DNA from: Dorea_A amylophila
Lineage (GTDB): Bacteria > Bacillota > Clostridia > Lachnospirales > Lachnospiraceae
DNA: 64,000 bases
Reading direction: 5' to 3'
Assembly (NCBI RefSeq): GCF_025567265.1
Contig: NZ_JAOQJW010000017.1
Coordinates: 1 to 64,000 of the forward strand
Shown: positions 53,098-60,983 of the stretch, piece after piece
Layout: every line of letters starts with the position of its first letter
Numbering within the stretch: position 1 is the first letter of the stretch
Program-made: the position numbers and the translations under genes
Notes under the pieces: model-generated
What the model was told of the DNA's origin: nothing
What the model saw: the letters and a program-made list of their open reading frames with translations, nothing else
The model's database searches: none

Positions 53098-54405
53098 TTA
53101 CTTTCCTGCTGCTTCTTTCATTGCTTTGATGAATCCTGCTGCGTCCAGTTTGCCTGAAGCAAGTTTCTGTGTATTTTCCTGAAGCACAGGTGTGATATCA
53201 TTGTTGCTTTCTACGCCTGCTGCCCAGTCATAGAAAGTTGTTGTTGCATCGAATGCTTCTTTTACTCCTGCGAGTTCTGTCGGCCATGCATCTGAATTGG
53301 CTTTGTCAGTTGGGATACAAAGAGCATCTTCTGTCATCTTCTTATCGTACTCACCTGTTGTAATGTACTCGATAAGCTGGAATGCTTCGTCTGCCATCTT
53401 AGAATCCTTGTTAATTGCAAGTACCTGGTTTGCAATGTTGTTAGCTGTATTATCATCTTTTCCGTCCGGAACTGATGGGTAGTTGAAGTAACCCCATTCA
53501 AGATCATCTGCTACAGAATCTTTTGCTTCATTCGGAAGCCATGATCCGCAGATAACAATTGCTGCATCACCAGGAGCGAATTCCTGATTCTGTCCTGCCG
53601 GATATTTGTTTGTTGCGATATTTTTTGAGAAATAACCTTTCTTAGCGAAATCAGCAAAACTTTCTGCTGCTGCTTTAACTTTTTCATCATCCCATGTTAC
53701 AGATTCGCCATTATATTCTTCTCCTGTTACCAGAGCTTTTACTCCATCCTGTCCGATATATCTTGCAAGATGATATCCAATGAATGATGTCAGATAAGCA
53801 TCATCTGCTGTAATTGGTGTAATTCCTGCTTCTTTTAATTTTGCACAAGCTGCATCTAATTCTTCCCATGTAGTTGGTACGGATTCGATTCCTGCTTTTG
53901 TAAATAATGTCTTATTGTAGAAGAAACCAAAGATAGATGGCTGATATGGAATGCTGTGTAATGTATCATCTCCATCATGTGTCTGACCATATGCATTACG
54001 TGCAATCTTGAACAATGTCTCGTTACCGTGCTCAGATTCATAATCCTTAGCCATATCTTCCAGATCTAATAAGTATTTTCCCCAACTTCCGTTTACACGG
54101 TTAACATCTTCATCAAACAAATCAATCTGCTGTTTTGCGCTCAAAGCCGGCTCCAGTCCCTCTCTCTGTCCGGTACGTCCCTTGAACTGTACATCAACCT
54201 TAACACCAGTATCTTTTTCATACTTACTGATAGCTTCCTTGATAACCTTTGCCTGTGGTTCATCCTCACTCCACATAGCCCAGTATACAAGTTTGTCCCC
54301 ACCTTTGCTGCTTCCACTGTCTGAACCTGATTTGCTTCCGCATCCTACAACCAGTGAAGCTGCCATTGCCACGCACAGAAGTGCGCTCACAATTTTCTTT
54401 TTCAT
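53098..54405 (-). CDS. Extracellular sugar-binding lipoprotein, set C
   Basis: A 435-residue SBP_bac_1 lipoprotein with lipobox LVVGCG (Cys about 22), a Ser/Gly-rich linker, then KLVYWAMWSEDEPQAKVIKEAISKYEKDTGVKVDVQF. The internal segment FGFFYNKTLFTKAGIESVPTTWEELDAACAKLKEAG is typical of oligosaccharide-binding proteins. First gene of its operon, divergent from AraC paralog 3; two direct repeats lie in the shared region. Confidence 0.94.
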   Translation of the reverse strand: MKKKIVSALLCVAMAASLVVGCGSKSGSDSGSSKGGDKLVYWAMWSEDEPQAKVIKEAISKYEKDTGVKVDVQFKGRTGQREGLEPALSAKQQIDLFDEDVNRVNGSWGKYLLDLEDMAKDYESEHGNETLFKIARNAYGQTHDGDDTLHSIPYQPSIFGFFYNKTLFTKAGIESVPTTWEELDAACAKLKEAGITPITADDAYLTSFIGYHLARYIGQDGVKALVTGEEYNGESVTWDDEKVKAAAESFADFAKKGYFSKNIATNKYPAGQNQEFAPGDAAIVICGSWLPNEAKDSVADDLEWGYFNYPSVPDGKDDNTANNIANQVLAINKDSKMADEAFQLIEYITTGEYDKKMTEDALCIPTDKANSDAWPTELAGVKEAFDATTTFYDWAAGVESNNDITPVLQENTQKLASGKLDAAGFIKAMKEAAGK

Positions 54406-54456
54406 AACACGTTTCCTCCTATTTCGTATCGTTTGTTGTTAAATCTATTCTAATAC

Positions 54457-54501
54457 AAATTTGCACAAAAATCTTTGTCTTATAGAACTCTAAATTTGCA
54501 C
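54457..54501. promoter_or_regulatory. Direct repeats, candidate AraC operator
   Basis: AAATTTGCAC occurs at 54457-54466 and 54492-54501, same orientation, 35 bases apart, in the 230-base region between set C and AraC paralog 3. The copy nearer the transporter overlaps the probable -35 zone of the minus-strand promoter, the usual position for an AraC activator site. Confidence 0.45.
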
Positions 54502-54635
54502 TATCTGCATTAGTTATTTGATTTTTGAACAAATTTATTGTATCATATTGTATAGATTTTACAAAGTATTATTTTCACAGACTTGCTTTTATTTACAAAA
54601 CATATTGTAAAACATACACGCAAAGGAGAATAAGC

Positions 54636-55553
54636 ATGGCATACTATGGAGTGGATTTACATAATTCTATCACTTTAGGACGAATCTTCAGTATTCATTA
54701 TTTTGAATATATGAGTGATTTCAGCTTTGAAGGAGAATCTCACAACTTCTGGGAGTTTGTCTGTGTCGACAAAGGCGAAGTTGATGTAACCAGAGGAAAA
54801 ACGCATACGATATTAAAAAAAGGAGATCTCGTTTTTCACAAGCCCAATGAATTTCATAATGTTAAAGCGACCGGCAATATTGCGCCCAACCTGGTTGTTA
54901 TTTCTTTTGAATGCCATGATGATGCCATGTACTTTTTCAATGACAGGATCTTGCGGATTGATGAGACAGAGCGTAATCTGCTTGCCGACATTATAATAGA
55001 AGCCAGACGCTGTTTTGACTGCAGACTGGATGATCCTTATCTACAGAATATGCCTTTAAAGGATTCCAATACATTTGGATCTCAGCAGATGATCAGACTC
55101 TATCTGGAACATTTTCTGATCCACCTGATCCGCCGCTATTCCAATCCGGTCGTCCTTCAGAAAAAACTTTCAAAAGTAGATGCCCCCAAAGCTACAAAAA
55201 GTAAAAGCGATGCCGAAGTTTTCAATCGTGTTACCGACTACCTGGAAAGCCATCTGAACACACATGTTACCATTGACCAGATCTGCAAAGACAATCTGAT
55301 CGGACGTTCACAGCTCCAAAAGATTTTCAAAGAACATTGTGATCTCGGAATCATTGAATATTTTTCAATGCTGAAGATCAATGCTGCAAAAGAATTAATA
55401 CGTACCAAGCAATTAAATTTTACTCAGGTTGCAGAACACCTTGGGTATACCTCCATCCATTATTTTTCCAGACAATTCAAAAAAGTGTCCGGAATGACTC
55501 CTTCGGAGTATGCATCTTCGATTAAGGCTATGGCGGAGGGGGAATTCAAATAA
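54636..55553 (+). CDS. AraC-family regulator with cupin domain (paralog 3)
   Basis: A 305-residue AraC regulator very like that at 48169-49086: cupin (HNFWEFVCVDKG, FHKPNEFHNV) and double HTH (VTIDQICKDNLIGRSQLQKIFKEH; VAEHLGYTSIHYFSRQFKKVSGMTPSEYASS). ATG 54636 has AAAGGAG upstream and aligns exactly with the paralog's start; an in-frame ATG at 54525 would add 37 unrelated residues. Divergent from the set C transporter operon, its probable target. Confidence 0.93.
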   Translation: MAYYGVDLHNSITLGRIFSIHYFEYMSDFSFEGESHNFWEFVCVDKGEVDVTRGKTHTILKKGDLVFHKPNEFHNVKATGNIAPNLVVISFECHDDAMYFFNDRILRIDETERNLLADIIIEARRCFDCRLDDPYLQNMPLKDSNTFGSQQMIRLYLEHFLIHLIRRYSNPVVLQKKLSKVDAPKATKSKSDAEVFNRVTDYLESHLNTHVTIDQICKDNLIGRSQLQKIFKEHCDLGIIEYFSMLKINAAKELIRTKQLNFTQVAEHLGYTSIHYFSRQFKKVSGMTPSEYASSIKAMAEGEFK

Positions 55554-55595
55554 TTTTTCTTGGGATTTAATTTATTAACTGGGGAAGCGGCCTCT

Positions 55596-55825
55596 CAGTC
55601 CTTGAAGGAAACAATAGATAAGGCTTCTTGTTCAGGTTCCATACCATAAGAAACACTAAGAGAGTCAGAATCACCTAAAAGCAAAGGAACTACGCTCAAA
55701 CTCGGCGTTCGCCTCAAACACGTTCGCTTCGTTCCTTTAACGGTGCTTCTGACTCTCTGATTGTTTCTAACGGCATTCCACATTCACAATAATTCTTATC
55801 TATTGTTTCCTTCAAGTCGTGACTG
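55596..55825. repeat. Nested long inverted repeat, about 230 nt
   Basis: A palindromic series of arms: a perfect 22-base pair (55601-55622 with 55795-55816), extended outward by CAGTC/GACTG (55596-55600, 55821-55825) across a 4-base bulge. Inside are AGAAAC/GTTTCT (55639-55644, 55763-55768), AGAGAGTCAGAA with TTCTGACTCTCT (55649-55660, 55747-55758) plus CACC/GGTG, then AAAGGAAC/GTTCCTTT (55683-55690, 55731-55738). A 40-base apical loop holds a small GGC-GTTC-GCC hairpin. Possible natures: MITE-like repeat, long hairpin RNA, or nuclease target. The nested pairing is seen directly; the function is unknown. Confidence 0.7.
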
Positions 55826-55859
55826 GCAGCAGATGTTAATAAATAAAATGCCCGGAAGT

Positions 55860-56008
55860 GTAACCCGGCGGAGTCCACTACGGTTACGCAATTGCCATTT
55901 AAGGAATGTTATGTTAATATACATTCATCGACAGCTATTCTGTCTGTCGGATAAATTCAAAATATATAAGAATCGGGTCTTGTATATTTCAAAATAGCGT
56001 TAGCTATT
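55860..56008. repeat. Row of short hairpins upstream of the Rpn-type gene
   Basis: Four inverted repeats in a row: GTAACC/GGTTAC (55860-55865, 55882-55887), CGACAG/CTGTCG (55929-55934, 55944-55949), AAATATATAAGA with TCTTGTATATTT (55960-55971, 55978-55989; one wobble pair) and AATAGC-GTTA-GCTATT (55993-56008). This could be a structured leader RNA or end sequences of an element. Confidence 0.5.
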
Positions 56009-56165
56009 CGTGAGGGAAATCAGAAGATAATTCACAGAAAATTTTGAAACAAAGGAAAAATGAAAAGCATATTTGCACGATTGATGTTGCAGAAAAAATA
56101 TATTTTGCTTATACTAAAAGTAAATATCCGGGATTTTTTCGTGCAAAGTGCGGAAAGGAGTCCGG

Positions 56166-57029
56166 ATGGGAAAAGAAAACAGAGAAGCAAAAAGTAGTGT
56201 ACTGGTAGATTTGATGTATGAAGATGAATCTGCAGAAGAAAATGAACGTTCTTTTTATAATGCCTTACATGAGGAGCAGTTACCGAACAATATAGAGATT
56301 AAGAAACTGCGAGTAGAAAATGTTGTATATATGAATTTTAAAAATGATTTTTCATTTAAAACAGGAGATCAGGTTTTAGTTCTTGGAGAACATCAGTCGA
56401 CATTGAATAACAACATGCCTCTCAGAGAACTTATGTATATTGGAAGAGTATTGGAACAGTTAATTCCGATAAAAGACAGGTATAAGAAAGGACAGGTTCA
56501 TTTTCCTACACCTGAATTTTATACATTGTATAATGGCAAGGATTTTATGGAAAAAGAGAAGATATTAAAGTTATCAGATGCATTTGAAACGAAGAGTGAT
56601 GATCCTATGCTGGAATTGAAAGTCCGGGTGATTAATATCAATCCAGAAGCAGGACATGAATTGTTGGAGCGTTGTCCGATAATACGGGAATATAGTGAAT
56701 TTATAGAAATAATCCGTAAATATCAGAAGAAAAAAGATGTAGAACCATATAAACATGCAATTGAAGAATGTATAGAAAAAGGAATTCTTGCAGACTATCT
56801 AAAAAGAAAAGGAAGCGAGGTTGTAAATATGTTAACGGCTGAGTATGATTATGAGACAGATATTGAAGTACAGAGAGGCGAAGCATATGATGAGGGAAGA
56901 GAAGAGGGAAAATTTGAGGAAAAAAAGAATCTTATAAAAAATCTATATGAAGCAAAATTTACAGTTGCTGAGATTTCAAAACTGTTGAAAACGAAAGAAG
57001 ATGAAGTGGAAAAGATTATAAATTGCTAG
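56166..57029 (+). CDS. Rpn-family PD-(D/E)XK nuclease / putative transposase
   Basis: A 287-residue protein of the recombination-promoting nuclease (Rpn, formerly PDDEXK transposase) type. The nuclease core is residues 45-150, with IENVVYMNFKNDFSFKTGD and LVLGEHQSTLNNNMPLRELMYIGRVLEQL (E-x-Q variant of the catalytic motif after GDQ). The C-terminal part has the usual helical EYDYETDIEVQRGEAYDEGREEGK tail. The start is ATG 56166, with AAAGGAG six bases before; GTG 56148 is an alternative. The gene is clearly more AT-rich than its neighbours, has its own perfect terminator and lies directly after a hairpin-rich region. This suggests recent transfer. Confidence 0.8.
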   Translation: MGKENREAKSSVLVDLMYEDESAEENERSFYNALHEEQLPNNIEIKKLRVENVVYMNFKNDFSFKTGDQVLVLGEHQSTLNNNMPLRELMYIGRVLEQLIPIKDRYKKGQVHFPTPEFYTLYNGKDFMEKEKILKLSDAFETKSDDPMLELKVRVININPEAGHELLERCPIIREYSEFIEIIRKYQKKKDVEPYKHAIEECIEKGILADYLKRKGSEVVNMLTAEYDYETDIEVQRGEAYDEGREEGKFEEKKNLIKNLYEAKFTVAEISKLLKTKEDEVEKIINC

Positions 57030-57030
57030 T

Positions 57031-57066
57031 AAAAGGGAGCTGATCGTAGTTGATCAGCTCCCTTTT
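57031..57066 (+). terminator. Terminator of the Rpn-type gene
   Basis: Perfect 15-bp stem, AAAAGGGAGCTGATC / GATCAGCTCCCTTTT, with GTAGTT loop, two bases after the stop codon. Confidence 0.9.
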
Positions 57067-57137
57067 CATCCATGTTTCCGGTAACAACTGGGGACTTATT
57101 TGTAATAAATCGGTCGGGTATCCACAGCCTTCCTGAA

Positions 57138-57869
57138 TTAAATCCCAATTTTAGCAAGCGCTGCCTCATCCCCAACCAACGTCACATCATTATGCAGCTG
57201 GAGAATAGAAGCCGGCACTTCCGGTGTGACCGGGCCGAAGAAAGCACGCTCTACGATATCTGCCTTGTTTTCTCCATTCACTACTATCAGGATCTTCTTT
57301 GCCTGCATGATTGTCTTGATTCCCATCGTATATGCCTGTTTTGGCACATCGTCGGCAGATGCGAAGAATCTCTTATTTGCCTCAATCGTACTCTCTGTCA
57401 GATCTACACAATGTGTTTCCTTTTCAAATGCTTCTCCCGGCTCATTGAAACCGATATGTCCGTTATGTCCGAGTCCGAGCAGCTGAAGATCCACACCGCC
57501 CAGTGATCGGATCAGTTCTTCATATCTTCCACATTCTTTTTCCGCATCCGGCTCCATTCCGTTCGGAACATTGGTCCGTTCCGGATCAATATTCACACGG
57601 TCAAACAGATGTTGATGCATAAAGTAATAATAGCTCTGATCATTCGTACGTGGCAATCCCTTGTATTCATCCAGATTTACTGTCGTAACCTCCGAGAAAT
57701 CCAGATCTCCCTTGTTATACCATTCAACCAGCTGATCATAAGTTCCGATTGGCGTAGATCCTGTTGCCAGTCCCAGTACACAGTTTGGTTTCATGATCAC
57801 CTGTGCAGAGATGATATTCGCTGCTTTCCTGCTCATGTCCTTGTAATCTTTTGCTTTGTAAATTTTCAT
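57138..57869 (-). CDS. nagB: Glucosamine-6-phosphate deaminase NagB
   Basis: A 243-residue NagB: GLATGSTPIGTYDQLVEW phosphate loop (about 34-51), TVNLDEYKGL, and LGLGHNGHIGFNEPGEAF (about residue 133), which holds the catalytic His/Glu. It converts glucosamine-6-phosphate to fructose-6-phosphate and ammonia, the last step of amino-sugar catabolism. It follows the CBM9-like gene by 25 bases. No nagA is in the window. Confidence 0.96.
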   Translation of the reverse strand: MKIYKAKDYKDMSRKAANIISAQVIMKPNCVLGLATGSTPIGTYDQLVEWYNKGDLDFSEVTTVNLDEYKGLPRTNDQSYYYFMHQHLFDRVNIDPERTNVPNGMEPDAEKECGRYEELIRSLGGVDLQLLGLGHNGHIGFNEPGEAFEKETHCVDLTESTIEANKRFFASADDVPKQAYTMGIKTIMQAKKILIVVNGENKADIVERAFFGPVTPEVPASILQLHNDVTLVGDEAALAKIGI

Positions 57870-57894
57870 AAGTACAACCTCCCAATTGTATTTG

Positions 57895-58509
57895 TTACTT
57901 TCTTTTCAAAATTACTGCATTTTCAAAATACTCCGGCAGATGAAAATTCGGCCGTTCGCTTTCCACGCATCTGTACGCTGCATAATGTTCGTATTCCTTT
58001 GTTTCACAAATTTTATAGAAATTGCAGCGAAAATCGGATCCTTCCTGTAAATTCAATTTCCCGTATACTTGTTCCAGTATTTCTATCGGAAGCGTAAGAT
58101 TCACATTCCATTGCTCTTCCTGTATTTCTGCGCTACATTTCATCTTCCGTATCTGATCCGGCGTAAATGGTATCCGGTTCATCTTATTCTTTCCATAGCA
58201 TGCAAGAAGTGCACCATTTGCATTCATTTCGAAGTTAAGATAAATATCATCTGCTGCCGTATCATTTCCTTTAAATTGAAAAAAAGCCTCCATAGCACTG
58301 TCTTTGTAAACCGGATCCTGGTCTTCTTTATAAACCCGGAGAGGATCCTTCTCCTCACACACAAGTTTGATATACAATCCTTCCCCCTGAACAAATCCAA
58401 TATACCCATAAGTTTTTTCAATCTTCTCTGTTCCCCATAACAGATTTTCGATTTTAAACAGCTCTACTGATTCTAATAACTCTTTGTTTTCTATCAACCG
58501 AACTTCCAT
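57895..58509 (-). CDS. CBM9-like carbohydrate-binding domain protein
   Basis: A 204-residue single-domain protein of the DOMON-like type 9 carbohydrate-binding group: GLYIKLVCEEKDPL, YKDSAMEAFFQFKG, YLNFEMNANGALLACYGKNKMNR, and a late CNFYKICETKEYEHYAAYRCV. No signal peptide or membrane helix, so it is cytoplasmic, unlike CBM9 modules on secreted xylanases. Upstream of nagB in the same direction, which hints at a role with an amino sugar. Function of solitary CBM9-like proteins is not established. Confidence 0.75.
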   Translation of the reverse strand: MEVRLIENKELLESVELFKIENLLWGTEKIEKTYGYIGFVQGEGLYIKLVCEEKDPLRVYKEDQDPVYKDSAMEAFFQFKGNDTAADDIYLNFEMNANGALLACYGKNKMNRIPFTPDQIRKMKCSAEIQEEQWNVNLTLPIEILEQVYGKLNLQEGSDFRCNFYKICETKEYEHYAAYRCVESERPNFHLPEYFENAVILKRK

Positions 58510-58644
58510 ATGCCGACTCCTGTTGCATAGTTAATGGCTTCTATCTCAATCTAGCAAATATACCGCAGAAAAACAAGATTGTATAAAATCAAAGAGACAA
58601 ACGTACAAAAAAATAAACCAATCGTGACAGCATTCTTTACGCAA

Positions 58645-58675
58645 AAAACCGCCAGTGCAATGCACTGACGGTTTT
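58645..58675 (-). terminator. Terminator of the rpsF-ssb-rpsR operon
   Basis: Arms AAAACCGcCAGTGCA / TGCACTGaCGGTTTT followed on the minus strand by a T-tract (GGTTTTTTGCG), 13 bases past the rpsR stop. Confidence 0.8.
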
Positions 58676-58687
58676 CAACATTCAATA

Positions 58688-58954
58688 TTAGTCCTGTACG
58701 TATGGCATAAGAGCGATGTGACGTGCTCTCTTGATTGCTACTGTAAGAGCTCTCTGGTGCTTAGCGCAGTTTCCAGTAATTCTTCTAGGAAGAATTTTTC
58801 CTCTTTCAGAGATGTACTTTCTTAATTTTGCTGTATCCTTGTAATCGATTTCGTTATTCTCTTTTCCACAGAATACGCAAACTTTTTTTCTTCTGCGTCC
58901 GCCGCCTCTTCTCTTGAAGCCGCCTTCTGGACGATTTCCTTTATCGTAAGCCAT
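58688..58954 (-). CDS. rpsR: 30S ribosomal protein S18
   Basis: An 88-residue S18. Core KDTAKLRKYISERGKILPRRITGNCAKHQRALTVAIKRARHIALMPY. It carries VCVFC and NCAKH, the four-ligand zinc-binding form. The start is ATG 58954, with GAAAGGAG upstream; an upstream in-frame codon at 59002 is not needed for the fold. Last gene of rpsF-ssb-rpsR. Confidence 0.96.
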   Translation of the reverse strand: MAYDKGNRPEGGFKRRGGGRRRKKVCVFCGKENNEIDYKDTAKLRKYISERGKILPRRITGNCAKHQRALTVAIKRARHIALMPYVQD

Positions 58955-59013
58955 TTTGGTTTCTCCTTTCAACAAAATGAAATGCGGCAAGTACCACAGC
59001 ATGGTACTATTGC

Positions 59014-59478
59014 CTAATTAAAAGGTAATTCCTCATCAATTCCATCCGGAATGTTCATGAAGCCGTCACCTGCATCAGATACTGGCGTGGCTGGTGCCGG
59101 AGTCGGTGATGGAGCTGCCGCACGGAAACTTCCTGCATTTGCGTCGCTTACTGCCTTGCTTTCAGCAAATTCCTGATCTTCTACAACAACATCTGTTGTG
59201 TATACTTTCTGACCTTCTTTATTGGTATAGCTTCCTGTCTGAATACGTCCGGTTACGATAACCTTCAGTCCCTGACGGAAATATTTCTCAGCAAATTCTG
59301 CACTTCTTCCGAAAGCTACGCATCCGATAAAGTCAGCTGTCTGCTCTCCGTCGTTGTTACGTCTGAATCTGCGGTCTACAGCTAATGTATATCTTGCGAT
59401 CGCTGTAGAATTCTCACCCTGTGAATATCTTACCTCAGGATCTCTTGTCAAGCGTCCCATCAAAATTACTTTATTCAT
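59014..59478 (-). CDS. ssb: Single-stranded DNA-binding protein
   Basis: A 154-residue SSB: OB fold (1-108; MNKVILMGRLTRDPEVRYSQGE, FIGCVAFGRSAEFAEKYFRQG), a flexible Pro/Ala-rich linker and the acidic tip GIDEELPF, which recruits repair proteins. GAGG before the ATG. Between rpsF and rpsR, the normal Firmicutes order. Confidence 0.97.
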   Translation of the reverse strand: MNKVILMGRLTRDPEVRYSQGENSTAIARYTLAVDRRFRRNNDGEQTADFIGCVAFGRSAEFAEKYFRQGLKVIVTGRIQTGSYTNKEGQKVYTTDVVVEDQEFAESKAVSDANAGSFRAAAPSPTPAPATPVSDAGDGFMNIPDGIDEELPFN

Positions 59479-59498
59479 ATTATACCTCTACTTCCTGC

Positions 59499-59786
59499 TT
59501 ATGCATCCTGTCTAACGCATAAAAATCTGATAACGTTGTCCATAATGCGAATTCTCTGCTCGATTTCGCTTGGAGTCTCAGCATCAGACTCGAAGTGGAT
59601 GAAATAGTAGTATGCTTCTTTCATCTTCTGAATCTCGTAAGCTAATCTCTTCTTACCCCATTCATCAACGTCAGAGATCTGTCCACCGAAACGTTCAACT
59701 AATGCTTTCACCTTTTCGATTACCTGAGCTCTTTCGTCGTCTTCGATTTTTGCACTGACAACAACAGCTAATTCATATTTGTTCAT
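59499..59786 (-). CDS. rpsF: 30S ribosomal protein S6
   Basis: A 95-residue S6: MNKYELAVVVSAKIEDDERAQVIEKVKALVERFGG, KKRLAYEIQKMKEAYYYFIHFES and IRIMDNVIRFLCVR. The start is ATG 59786, with AGGAGG upstream; GTG 59798 overlaps the Shine-Dalgarno and is unlikely. First gene of the S6-SSB-S18 operon. Confidence 0.96.
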   Translation of the reverse strand: MNKYELAVVVSAKIEDDERAQVIEKVKALVERFGGQISDVDEWGKKRLAYEIQKMKEAYYYFIHFESDAETPSEIEQRIRIMDNVIRFLCVRQDA

Positions 59787-59846
59787 GTCGTCTTGCACCT
59801 CCTTCTGGTCTTTTGGCCCCCGCTCATCTTATGTGGGAGCAAGGAT

Positions 59847-59870
59847 TTCTGTCTCTATTTTAGGACAGAA
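59847..59870 (-). promoter_or_regulatory. Hairpin in the rpsF leader
   Basis: TTCTGTC / GACAGAA stem in the untranslated region about 60 bases before rpsF. Many Firmicutes rpsF leaders bind the S6:S18 complex; I cannot confirm the conserved elements here, so this is only a candidate. Confidence 0.25.
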
Positions 59871-59915
59871 TTATTGTATCACGAGTTCTTATGTTACCAT
59901 AAAGTCTCGATTCTT

Positions 59916-60110
59916 TCAAGCTTTTTTCTTCAAATCTTTTGTATTTTTTTCTACCAATTTGCGGGCGATCATGATCTGATGTCCGCATCCCATACATTTC
60001 AGTCGGAAATCTGCTCCAACCCTTAGTATCTCCCATTCTTTACTTCCACATGGATGCGGCTTTTTCATTGTTACCACATCTCCTACTTCATAGGTATATT
60101 CTTTCTTCAT
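59916..60110 (-). CDS. DUF951 family protein
   Basis: A 64-residue DUF951 protein: YEVGDVVTMKKPHPCGSKEWEILRVGADFRLKCMGCGHQIMIARKLVEK, with CxxC in LKCMGCGH and an extra PCG. Usually found next to rpsF in Firmicutes, as here. The start is ATG 60110, overlapping the sortase stop (TGATG). Function unknown; the fold probably binds a metal or nucleic acid. Confidence 0.9.
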   Translation of the reverse strand: MKKEYTYEVGDVVTMKKPHPCGSKEWEILRVGADFRLKCMGCGHQIMIARKLVEKNTKDLKKKA

Positions 60111-60946
60111 CACTGTTTCGTCTCCTCCTCTTTTACCCCTCTTACAACAAACCGGTGATTATCACTGGCACTGGTACAGGTCGACAATGTAACGATCGTA
60201 TCTGCCGTTGTCACTTCCACGCCGGTATTATACAGAGAAGTACTCTGCGTCATATTCAAAAATTCCTGATATTCTTCATCTGTTTCAAATGTTGTCTGAT
60301 ACGATTCCGAAGTGTCGACTACCTGTCCTGCCGAATAAATATGATATTTCAGAATTCTTCCATCAACGGTATATATGTAAAAATATGGATTATTCTTCCA
60401 GAATTCACGGGTATCATAATCCTGCAGGTGACGGAACATCGAACCGTCCCGCATTCTATGTCCATATATTACAGAGTTTTTATCCGAAAAATCCTTTTGA
60501 TTGTCAACATTCAGGAAGATTGCTCCCAGCGTATTTTCGTTAGACGAAAATGTTTTCTTCAGATATTTACTGTTATCCGTTCCCTGAACAACCGGATAAT
60601 TGATCTGACTCGGCTCATCCGGGAATCTGATCCATGCGATCGTATCCGGATTGATCTCCAACAGTTTTTGAAAATCAACAGAGAATGTATCATCTCCGTC
60701 TTCACTATGATTTTTATCTTTATCATTTTTATTCTTATCATCCGTCACCGCAAGTTTCCGCACTTTATCATACTCACTTCTTCCATCCAGATAACCTTTT
60801 CCGATCTTAAACAGTTGAAAGCCCGACACGCAGAATACGATCAGTGCGATCACAAGAATCACATTGGCGATTATATTCCCTTTTTTCTTCCGCCTTCTTC
60901 CGCGGTGATGTTTTTTTCTTTCATTGTCTGCATTTTCATTTCCCAT
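60110..60946 (-). CDS. srtB: Class B sortase
   Basis: A 278-residue sortase: basic cytoplasmic tail, one membrane helix (about 24-46), then the transpeptidase domain. Catalytic residues: His in SVIYGHRM (about 162), Cys in VTLSTCTSASDNHRFVVRG (about 255), with the following Arg. INPDTIAWIRFPDEPSQINYPVVQGTDN is typical of class B. It cleaves a sorting signal and joins proteins to peptidoglycan. No sorting-signal protein is encoded nearby, so its substrates lie elsewhere. Confidence 0.92.
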   Translation of the reverse strand: MGNENADNERKKHHRGRRRKKKGNIIANVILVIALIVFCVSGFQLFKIGKGYLDGRSEYDKVRKLAVTDDKNKNDKDKNHSEDGDDTFSVDFQKLLEINPDTIAWIRFPDEPSQINYPVVQGTDNSKYLKKTFSSNENTLGAIFLNVDNQKDFSDKNSVIYGHRMRDGSMFRHLQDYDTREFWKNNPYFYIYTVDGRILKYHIYSAGQVVDTSESYQTTFETDEEYQEFLNMTQSTSLYNTGVEVTTADTIVTLSTCTSASDNHRFVVRGVKEEETKQ

Positions 60947-60983
60947 TCCGGATTCGATCCCTCCCTGTGCTGTTCTATTTTCT

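Larger units (their letters stand above)
55554..56165. other. 612-base non-coding region rich in inverted repeats
   Basis: No convincing gene on either strand. It contains a nested palindrome (55596-55825), then a run of smaller hairpins (55860-56008), then an AT-rich stretch with the start region of the Rpn-type nuclease gene. A 62-codon minus-strand frame across the palindrome is regarded as chance. Confidence 0.7.

Noticed and set aside
55595..55783. Minus-strand 62-codon frame across the large palindrome
   Set aside because: Its sequence is dictated by the inverted repeats, it has no Shine-Dalgarno, and it resembles no known peptide. The region is better read as structured non-coding DNA.
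55596..55825. Palindrome considered as a retron or diversity-generating element RNA
   Set aside because: No reverse transcriptase gene, template/variable repeat pair or conserved retron features are nearby.
59787..59900. S6:S18-binding leader RNA upstream of rpsF
   Set aside because: A hairpin is present, but the conserved bulge and sequence elements could not be identified with certainty, so it is listed only as a low-confidence hairpin.
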